This document shows, in pieces, positions 1-6,475 of a DNA stretch of 6,475 bases. Origin of the DNA: Anaerolineae bacterium (GTDB lineage Bacteria; Chloroflexota; Anaerolineae; Aggregatilineales; Phototrophicaceae); contig JACMMD010000279.1 in the NCBI GenBank assembly GCA_014379235.1, positions 1 through 6,475 on the forward strand, read 5' to 3'. The notes below the pieces were generated by a model. That model worked only from the letters and a program-made list of their open reading frames with translations. It had not been told where the DNA came from and ran no database searches. The position numbers and the translations under genes are program-made. The first letter of the stretch is position 1. Every line of letters begins with the position of its first letter.

Positions 1-3000
1 GAACATTATCCTCGAAGCACAGCAAACGATTAGGGCGCGACGTTGGCAGATAATTCTCAACGTTGTCGGTTTCAAGCGAGAGCGCGTTCGACGCATACGC
101 CGAAATCCAGCGCCCGTCCCACAGCGTAAACGCTCGATTGTTGCAGACGGTCACATCATCGAAGCGGTCATGCGGCAAACGTCCGTCGCTGAACGAGATC
201 GATTCGGGGTCGAGTGTGCCATCCACAGCGATATACTGCCCCACCAGCGCGCTTGTATCGCCGTCGAACGTCCAGCGCCAGAAACTGTTGTTGACGCGCA
301 GGCTGCGTACCAGCAGCGACGGATCGGCGCACGGCTGAAACACCGACGAGAGAGTGCGCTCGATGCAAGCCGTACCGGATGCCGTTTCCGCGCCAAAGAC
401 CATCACGAGGCTGCTATCGGCTTCGGGTATGCCGAGACGCTCTACCGCTACCAGTGGACCGGATGGTGACGGACGCATATCGTAAACTGTCGCCAGCGAA
501 TCCAGCACCAGCGGCGTTCGCGCAGGATAGATTTGCAAACCCGCCGCGCTGCCTAAATACAACTGGTCACCAAAAACCTGAGCGCCCGTCACCACATCGA
601 ACGGCAGTCGTCCTTCGGCCAATACAAATTCCGCCCACGAACTACCGCCGTTGAGATCATCGACCAGCAGTTCTTTCAACACATCGCCGCCCGTGAGCGT
701 CAGCCGCAAGCGTGGCAGTTCGACCAATGGACGCTGTTGATCGGGGTTGATGTTTGCAGGGACAAAGTTTGCCCCGTCCCATTGATAGGGCAAGCCGCCG
801 TCGAAGGCATACAGTCCCGTAGTTCCGTCAGCAAGATGATAGGTCGCCAGCCGATTAAGCTGCAACGGCGGCAGGCGCAGCGTAGACGGACTAGATAGGT
901 TGTTTGGTGGGTTAGCGACTTCGATGAAGGCATCGCTGGCCACGAACAGCGCGCCGTTATGCACCGCCGCGCCGCGCACATTATCAAAGTTGAAGGTGGT
1001 ATTTGCCGTTGTGAACGCGAAGTTCTGCGCCTCGCCCGCAAGCGTGATGTCGAGCGCGGTGTTGTTCAGCCGCCATGTCCAGAACGGTGTCGTGAACAGT
1101 TCGCGGTTGGTGAGCGGGTTCGGCACATTGCGCTGCCAACCGTCAGCGCCGCGTTGATACCATACGCCGCTGGTGGGGTTGAAGATGAAAAGTCCGCCGC
1201 CTTCGCTTTGCAAGATGCCCTCGCCCGTGCTGAGGTCATCCAACTCGACATCGAAATCTTCCAGCCTTGAAACCGGATGAATGCCGATGTCGCTTTGCAG
1301 CAGCAGTTCGCCGTCTGCGAAAGCCACTTGGCGGCGGTTGGCATCCCACAAAAAGCCGTCGTCAAGCAGCACGTTTCGCTGTGTGCCATCACTCAGCCGC
1401 GCCGTGACGCTGATTTCGCCTTCGAGCGGAACTTCGTTGAAACTCACGTCGCCAATCTGAAAGCCAAGATCGGCCACATCTTCGCGCACGAGTTGGCCAG
1501 CGCGGATCGCATACACGCGCCCGCCGGAATAGAAACGTCGGTGCGCCGCTGTCATGGGCGTAGCCGCAGTAGCGGTTAGTGTTTGCGGATAAAACGTGAT
1601 CGTCTCGTCGTTCAGGTTGAGCGTCGGCGTACTGTAGCGCCACAACCCATAACGGTTGGCCGCGTGGAAGGCATCGATGTTCAGCGCCAGCAGCGCGTTT
1701 ACGTCCTCGAATAGAAACTCGCCGTCAACGATCAATGCGTCCGGCGGATATGCGGTAGGGCCGTCGCTGGTTTCAAGCGTGAAATCGTTGCTTCGCCTGC
1801 TCCAACGCAGCCAGCCCGCGTTGAGCGCTCGTGGCAGTTCAAACTCGTCGGGGAAAGCGCCGCGTTCCGCGATGGTGGCCGTGATGCCGCTGACCCGCCG
1901 TATTTGCAGCGCTTCGGGCGTTTCTGTTGCGGGATGTTCGAGCGCGATCACCGGATCGTAGGCCGTTTGGCCATCGGGCAGGGTGACGACGTTTGCGCTC
2001 AGGCTGTCCCAATCATCATCCAGTGCGAACGCAGGCACTCGTTCCGGCTGATCGCTGGTGTCAGTCGTCAGCGTGTCAGTATCGACGCGGAAAACGCGCC
2101 CGCTGCGATCAACCAATTCCAGCGCGCCGCGTTCAACGGACACGCTCACCACGTCGGTGATGCCGTCCGCGCTGACCGTCTCGCTGGTGAACAAGCACGG
2201 AATCGGTGTCGGTGTGTTAGCAGGTGATAGGCTGGCGGCGGTTGCTACGATGTCATCAAGCGTAATCAGCCGCGCACTTTGAACGGCTTCTGTCGCTTCT
2301 TCGGTGGTTTCAGCGGCTAATGTCGCGGCTGCGCGAGTGGCGTTGGCGCTTTCCGTCGCTAAAGGAATCGCGGTCTCGGTTTGGCGCGCCACTTCGGTTG
2401 ACAGCGGATACAGCGCGCTGTCGCTCACACACTCCTCGCGGATGACGTGCTGTAGCTGCTCATCGGCCAACAGCCACCAATCGCCATCAACGTCTTGCAG
2501 CGCGAAGTTGATGTTCGTCGGAGTGATACTTTGCGGCAGTGGCAGAGGATCAGCCACGAAGCGAGAATTTTGCCAGCGATACAGCCGCCCCGCCGTATCA
2601 AGCGCCGTAACCGGGCCACCCGAAGCAGGAAACACGCTCAAGCCAGCATTGGCCGCGACGAAATCCCCATTGCTGTAATAACGCCATCCATCGACGAAAC
2701 GCGCCCACAACCGGCCATCCTGATCTTGACGCAAATCGCTGATCTCGAAAACCGCGCCGCTCAAATCCTCAGCCAGAACCAGCAGCGTATCCCGCGAATC
2801 ACTGTATAAAAACAGGTGGTCGTCAATTTCGAGGCTGGCGTTGATCGAATTGAACGCCGCGATCTCAGCCGTGAGCGGCGTTTCTATCCCCTGCTCAACG
2901 TCGAAAGCGCGCAGTCCGGTTGTCGTTTCCAGCAGAACCGCCTCGCCCCACTCGAAGGCGTGAAATACGTCAGCGGGGTTGATGATGAACGGGCTGTAGA

Positions 3001-6000
3001 AAATGTCGCACGTATACAGGTCGTCCTCAGCGTCATCGGTAGCGCCCGCGCCAGCCCTGCATACCTGAACTTCGCCGCGTTCGGTCAAGCGCCACACCTG
3101 CGAACCGCCGTCGAGGGCCGCCGCCTGATCGCTGACTGTCGGCTCATAGCGCGTAAAGCGCAGGGGATGTTCGCCCGCGCCTTCGCCAATCCACCAGCTA
3201 TTTTCATTATCCCCGATGACCACGCCGACACCCGCGCCGCGTTGAAATTCGAGCGTGTCATCCGCCGGAAAGCGCGTCGTCGTTTGCGACCATGTGCGCG
3301 GTCCCGTGTTGAAGTACAGCACACGGTCATTCAGCAGCAGCGTCCACACGGAGCCGTCGCTTGCCCGTTCCTGAACGTCGACCAGTGTATCAAGGTCAAT
3401 GTCGTCGGGCAGCCTATCATCGGGAACGACGGGCGCATACACGGGCACGAGTGCCACTTCATCGCCCGATGGCACGAACAGGCCATAATAGAAACTGCCA
3501 TCGCTCATGCGCGCCGTGATGATCTCGTTGCCGCGTGAGCGCTCGGCGTTGAGGTCTACGATTGTGACGTTGAGCGCGTTTTCTGGCAGCGACAGCGTAA
3601 TCGGACGCCAAACGCGCTGGCGTAGATCGTACAGCCACAACTCCGATTCTGTCGTGAACAACACATACCCCGCCGCCTGACGGTTATATACGCGCCGAAA
3701 ATTTTCGGTTTCGGGCGCATCTTCCGATTCAGTCAGCAGCGTTTCCGTCGTGCCGCTGCTCCACTGAATAAGGTGACCAGCTTCGTCCAGCCATGCGGCG
3801 CGGCCTGTCCCCTCATCAACCGCCACCGCCACCGACTGCGCCGTAAATTCCTGCGTCAGTGAAATCTGCCCGATGGAACAGCTATGCGGCACATTGACCA
3901 TATTGGCATCGACAAACGCCAGCGCATACTCGCCGTCGCTGGTCTGGCTCACCGTCAGCAGGTAATTATCCAGCGTATACAGTCTTAAATCCTCGGCGCT
4001 TTCGTCCAATGTCGAGTCGTACCACGAGCGGGCCGTCGGGCTGTAAAATTTGATGCCCGCGTTCGTGCCGACGATCACCAGACCGTTGGGCGGCGTGCGC
4101 GCATCGAACACTCGCTGAACATCCGCGCCCGCGCTCGTCTGGCGGAATAGGCACGTTCTGGCGCTCAGGTCATCTAACTGGCCAACCGGATGCGACATCA
4201 CATACGGATGATCTTCGCCCTGTCGCAGCGTCCAAATAGTGCGGCTGGCTTCGTCGTAGGACAGTTCAAGCACCGCACCCGCCGTCGGCAAAATGGCGCG
4301 CTCACCCAACGCCGCGAATGACTCGGTCAGCACAAGCGGCTGACCGTCGACGGTGTTTTCGATGAGAACATCGCCCGCGCCCGGAACATTCCAGCCTTCC
4401 CGAACCTGCCGCGCTGTCAGGTCATATGGCTCAACGATGCCGTTACCTGCAAGGTACAGAAACGCGCCAGCGTCGTCAACCAGCGCATCGCTGATGGCTT
4501 CATCGGGGATGGTGAACGGGCCGCCGCCGATCAACGTTTGCTCATTAGGGTCGATCAAGCGTCCATCATCGGTCAGTAGAAATATTTGGTCTTCGAGCGA
4601 CAGAAGCTGCTTGATGGGCATATCCGGTATGGGGTTGTTGATCTCTAGCCAACCGCGCCTTTGCACATCGTAAGCCAATATCTGCGCGCCATCGGTTAGT
4701 ACCAGCGCATTGCTCAACACGGCAGCGTCACGCGGGCTGAACCCGATCAAACCGACCTCAGCCGCGCCAGCCACGTCGATCACTGGTGGCGTAGTTGTTG
4801 AATCGATGAACGAAACCACGCCGTTCGTGCCGAGAACGCCAATACGATTTTCGCCCCATGCCCACTGTTGATCGATGCCTGTATTCAGAGTGATCGATTC
4901 GACGGCGGCGACTGTGCCATCAGTGAAGTTAGCGGCCTCTTGCAGCAGCGAAATAGGCAGCGGGTAAATGTCGGCGCTGCGACGGCCATTCGACACAATG
5001 CCGTACACGATTTCGCCGCTGGTCAACAGCCGCGTGTTGGCACTGGACAGCCATTCAGGAACACCGGATTCTTCTGTGGGCAAATCATCGTAGGCGCGGG
5101 TTCGCGTATTGTGGAACGTGCCGCGGCCCTCGCCCAAGAACAGCACCGTGTCGCCTAAAGCGACAGCCTGCGTAAAGCTGGCCGGGTCGTAGTGTGTGCC
5201 GCCGCCGTCGAAGATCGGCGTGAATGCCCCCGACTGAGTGGACAACGAAACCAGCGCTGTTATCTCATCGTCGCTATTGGCTAAAGCCAGCACTTCGTTC
5301 GGGCGATCTGCCAGCAGTTGCAAAACGTCATGGTTGGCGAATGTCCACTGCTGCGGTTCCTGCGCGCTGATCTGCCCGATGCGCCCCGCTCCGGCGTAGA
5401 AAAACGACTCGTTTTGCGGCAGTGTCGCACTGACAGGCCGCGAGAATAAACGCTCCCACGTATGCGTATCGATGCCATATTGATACAGTCCCGCATCACC
5501 CGCGAGGAACAAATCATCGCTAATCTGCTGCGCGAAATTCACCGACGTTAGGTCAAGATCGGCGTAGTGGTTCTGTTCATTGATGATGGTTTGCGGTTCA
5601 GCGTCAAGGTTGTCGGCGTTGTCGATGACACCCAACCATGTGCAGCTTTCATCGGCGCGGTCATTAGCACAGGCGCGCCGTTCCAGCACCCACAAATTTT
5701 CTTCGGTGGGGTCAAGGTCTAGGTCGATAACATTGGCGCTGTTGGCAACAGGCTCGAATATGGGTTCGCTGTCGCTGATGGTCAATCGCCCCAAACCCTG
5801 CGGCGTGGCAATCCAGAAATAGCCATCCCACCACACGATTTTAGTAATTGATAGGGCGTTCAAATCGGCGTTGATCGTTGTCTCAAGCCAGCGATGCTGC
5901 GCGCTGTTGTAGATGCCGATGCCGTTCTCGCGTGTGCCCACCACCAGCCATTGGGAGTCCGACGCTACGGCGGCGCTGGTTAGCTGGTCTTGCGTGATAG

Positions 6001-6475
6001 GTTCGCCATCAAGCGTGGTCAAGGCCGTGTTAGCGACGACGATCTGCCAGCCGTTTGACGTGCGCCGTGCAAGGCTGCCATCGCTGCCCAACGCCCAAAG
6101 TGAGTCAGCATCGGCACATGGCACGTTCGCGCCGCGTTCCGCGCCGCAGCCCGAACGCAGCGCGGCAAAATCTTGACTGACCGCCGCGTCCGGCGCGAAT
6201 GGTGTTTCGTCGTTCCATACTTGCGTTTCGGGATCATAGCTGTAGAGCGTGCCGCCCGCTTGCGAGAGGTAAAGTTGATCGTCGGGCAGATGCACCACTC
6301 CGTCCAGCAAAGCGCGGTTTTCGAGATCGTCGCGCACGTTGGACAAAATGCGTTCGTCGCTGATAGGGGCCAGCGTGGGCAGGTCGAACCAGCCGACGCG
6401 GTTGCCAACGGCAACCACGCTCACCCAACCGAGCGTAATCAACGCCAGCCCACCGATGACGATCAGCAGCAGGGC
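1..6475 (-). CDS. Giant membrane-anchored multi-beta-propeller surface protein, partial at both ends
   Basis: One minus-strand frame stays open through the entire window: 2,158 codons with no stop, start and end both outside. The first in-frame ATG is at codon 619 (4619-4621), deep inside the propeller sequence, and GTG/TTG codons near the beginning fall within the hydrophobic segment, so the start must lie above 6475. Visible order: hydrophobic segment (residues 2-24), propeller-like block (about 55-1345), Ala/Thr/Glu linker (1359-1427), second propeller-like block (about 1428-2158). The propeller call rests on recurrent aromatic-(D/N/G/S)-x5-W half-blades, DG-x-x-W turns and strand-rich sequence without long helices. 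At about 45 residues per blade, the length would allow six or seven propellers; this is inference. The composition is unusual: 4 Lys, about 120 Arg, 14 Cys, 7 Met, and acidic residues outnumbering basic ones about two to one. No catalytic motif was recognised. Role unknown: a ligand- or polymer-binding surface protein, or the sensor half of a larger receptor, would both fit. Confidence 0.95.
2..2194 (-). other. Second beta-propeller-like block, continuing past the window (residues 1428-2158)
   Basis: Beyond the linker the sequence returns to strand-and-turn character with the same bias toward Asp, Thr, Asn and aromatic residues, and with only one lysine. It holds the eighth aromatic-x6-W half-blade (Trp1772, at 1160-1162). 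Other strand motifs of the same kind are G-L-W-R-Y near 1650, L-Y-L-G-S-A-A-G-L-Q-I-Y near 527-565 and F-T-L-W-D-G-R-W near 112-136. Two cysteine pairs sit near the visible end (C2037/C2049 and C2111/C2153). The motif density is lower than in the first block, so part of this region could be another beta-sandwich type of domain that I do not recognise. The frame is still open at base 2, and nothing suggests that the C-terminus is close. Confidence 0.6.
758..2689 (-). repeat. Secondary repeat motif: aromatic-x-W/Y-x(3-4)-FV strand pair on both sides of the linker
   Basis: Three segments share a Tyr/Trp pair followed by F-V and then Ala or Pro: G-W-R-Y-Y-S-N-G-D-F-V-A (residues 1263-1274, forward 2654-2689), L-Y-R-W-Q-N-S-R-F-V-A-D-P (1298-1310, forward 2546-2584) and L-P-Y-Q-W-D-G-A-N-F-V-P (1895-1906, forward 758-793). 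Each looks like two strands joined by a tight N-G/D-G/N-S turn, which suits adjacent blade strands. The first two are about 35 residues apart, close to a single blade length. The third lies in the block after the linker, showing that both blocks draw on related units. The similarity is short and could partly be convergence on a common beta-hairpin. Confidence 0.45.
2195..2401 (-). other. Ala/Thr/Glu-rich low-complexity linker ending in TPTPIPC (residues 1359-1427)
   Basis: After the last strands of the first block, composition shifts abruptly to Ala, Thr and Glu with scattered Arg. From L1372 to L1403 there is no Gly or Pro, so this part probably forms an exposed helix or a charged stalk. A less biased stretch follows, then N-T-P-T-P-I-P-C, a Pro/Thr segment typical of extended linkers in exported proteins. 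Cys1349 lies just before the linker and Cys1427 is its last residue, so a disulfide could close it into a loop; that is inference. Ala/Thr linkers ending in TPTP runs are familiar to me from Chloroflexota secreted proteins, which is the main basis for the organism guess. Function is probably to separate two propeller blocks. Confidence 0.75.
2441..6313 (-). other. First beta-propeller-like block (about residues 55-1345)
   Basis: This 1,290-residue stretch is built of short alternating hydrophobic strands separated by DG, DD, NG and GG turns. Seven copies of the aromatic-x6-W half-blade fall here, with Trp at residues 87, 196, 340, 609, 818, 956 and 1062. The clearest whole blades start with a D-S/D-G turn: D173 to W196 and D1040 to W1062, both shaped D-(S/G)-...-W-...-aromatic-x6-W. 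The first copy keeps a kelch-like GG doublet (residues 74-75) before the tyrosine; most others do not, so this is kelch-like rather than a standard kelch domain. Ten of the protein's 14 cysteines lie in or right at the edge of this block. The number of separate propellers cannot be set by eye because blades have diverged and the spacing between motifs varies from 106 to 269 residues. Confidence 0.7.
5783..5827 (-). other. Blade resembling the two-component-regulator propeller repeat (Reg_prop type)
   Basis: Residues 217-231 read D-G-Y-F-W-I-A-T-P-Q-G-L-G-R-L and are preceded by two tryptophans. This matches the general pattern DG-x-(L/F)-W-(I)-(G/A)-T-x-x-G-L-x-R/K-(Y/L) found in the periplasmic propellers of many hybrid histidine kinases and related bacterial sensors. 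It is the closest match to that pattern that I found in the window. Other DG-x-x-W turns, for example near 3344-3358 (D-G-S-V-W) and near 2708-2730 (D-G-R-L-W), keep only part of it. The resemblance supports a propeller fold. It does not by itself show that the protein is a sensor kinase, and no kinase or DNA-binding sequence is visible. Confidence 0.55.
6404..6472 (-). other. Transmembrane helix or signal anchor at the visible N-terminal end
   Basis: Residues 2-24 are almost entirely Leu, Ile, Val, Gly and Ala, with one Thr, one Ser and one Trp and no charge, long enough to cross a membrane. The next residues, N-R-V-G-W-F-D, start a polar, acidic sequence that never again shows a comparable hydrophobic stretch. 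This fits a single membrane passage with the roughly 2,130 following residues outside the cytoplasm. A-V-G before N25 would also suit signal peptidase I, so a cleaved signal peptide is possible, though the hydrophobic core is long for one. The flanking positive charges that would fix topology lie beyond the window edge. The segment could equally be an internal membrane helix following an unseen cytoplasmic domain. Confidence 0.8.

Larger units (their letters stand above)
1160..6253 (-). repeat. Eight degenerate protein-level half-blade repeats, aromatic-(D/N/G/S)-x5-W
   Basis: Eight segments share the same spacing: Gly or a polar residue, hydrophobic strand, Tyr or Phe, then Trp exactly seven residues later. 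They are (residues; forward coordinates): 75-87, 6215-6253; 185-196, 5888-5923; 329-340, 5456-5491; 598-609, 4649-4684; 807-818, 4022-4057; 945-956, 3608-3643; 1050-1062, 3290-3328; 1761-1772, 1160-1195. Examples are LYSYDPETQVW, GIYNSAQHRW and IFNPTSGVW. In kelch repeats the same Y-D-P-x-T-x-x-W spacing closes the blade; PQQ-type blades usually place Trp two residues further on, which these do not. The repeats are not recognisable at DNA level, so they are old duplications rather than recent copies. Confidence 0.75.

Noticed and set aside
2304..2678. Plus-strand ORF rich in Ser and Ala opposite the Ala/Thr linker
   Set aside because: Its composition simply mirrors the GCN/ACN/GAA-rich linker codons on the other strand. 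There is no ribosome binding site or family resemblance, and it covers the conserved blade motifs of the real gene.
2816..3538. 240-codon open frame on the plus strand, the longest complete ORF there
   Set aside because: It uses the same codon boundaries as the long minus-strand gene, read backwards. It stays open because the minus gene rarely uses TTA, CTA and TCA codons here. Its GTG start has no properly spaced ribosome binding site, and its translation shows no recognisable domain.
1160..6253. Assignment to WD40, RHS/YD or PQQ repeats
   Set aside because: There is no GH...WD spacing for WD40 and no YDxxGR series for RHS. The aromatic-to-Trp spacing is two residues shorter than in usual PQQ blades. 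Kelch-like with partial Reg_prop features fits better.
6019..6414. 131-codon minus-strand ORF in another frame near the hydrophobic segment
   Set aside because: It overlaps the long gene completely, is rich in Arg, Ala, Cys and Pro as expected for an out-of-frame reading of GC-rich DNA, and shows no domain. The coherent propeller translation in the main frame explains the same DNA.
1..6475. Possible frameshift or fusion of two genes at the linker (about 2195-2401)
   Set aside because: The same frame is open on both sides, no stop or start signal lies at the junction, and Lys depletion, Asp/Thr richness and blade motifs are alike before and after it. A single gene is the simpler reading.
1..6475. 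tRNA, rRNA, CRISPR array, insertion sequence, terminator or intergenic promoter
   Set aside because: I saw no tandem direct repeats with spacers, no terminal inverted repeats, no stem followed by a T run at a gene end, and no non-coding gap, since the open frame covers every base.

Overview
The whole window lies inside one gene. On the minus strand a single reading frame (codons on forward triplets starting at 2, 5, 8 ... 6473) runs from base 6475 to base 2 with no stop: 2,158 codons, open at both ends. I read every line of the sequence in this frame and found no in-frame stop and no point where the coherent translation has to change frame. No second gene, RNA gene, mobile element, CRISPR array, promoter or terminator can be supported. 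Shorter ORFs on either strand are overlapping shadows.

The encoded protein (residues numbered from base 6475, residue 1 being the first visible one) begins with a long hydrophobic segment (about residues 2-24). About 2,130 residues follow that look like extracytoplasmic beta-propeller sequence: short beta strands, DG/NG turns, many tryptophans (about 55 by hand count), and a recurrent half-blade motif, aromatic-(D/N/G/S)-five residues-W. An Ala/Thr/Glu-rich linker ending in TPTPIPC (residues 1359-1427) divides the propeller sequence into a larger N-terminal block and a smaller C-terminal block. The true start is above base 6475 and the true stop below base 1.

The base composition is moderately GC-rich (judged by eye). 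The Ala/Thr linker ending in TPTPIP is a style I associate with secreted and membrane proteins of Chloroflexota (Anaerolineae-type bacteria). That makes Chloroflexota my best guess for the host, as inference only; no taxonomic marker gene is present.

Two composition features stand out. Only 4 lysines occur in 2,158 residues, against roughly 120 arginines. There are exactly 14 cysteines, and they fall in order into seven consecutive pairs, as expected of an exported protein with local disulfides. The working model is a very large, membrane-anchored, cell-surface multi-propeller protein whose ligand or partner is unknown. Any cytoplasmic partner domain would be encoded beyond base 6475, so this window cannot show whether it is a sensor, an adhesin or a structural protein.
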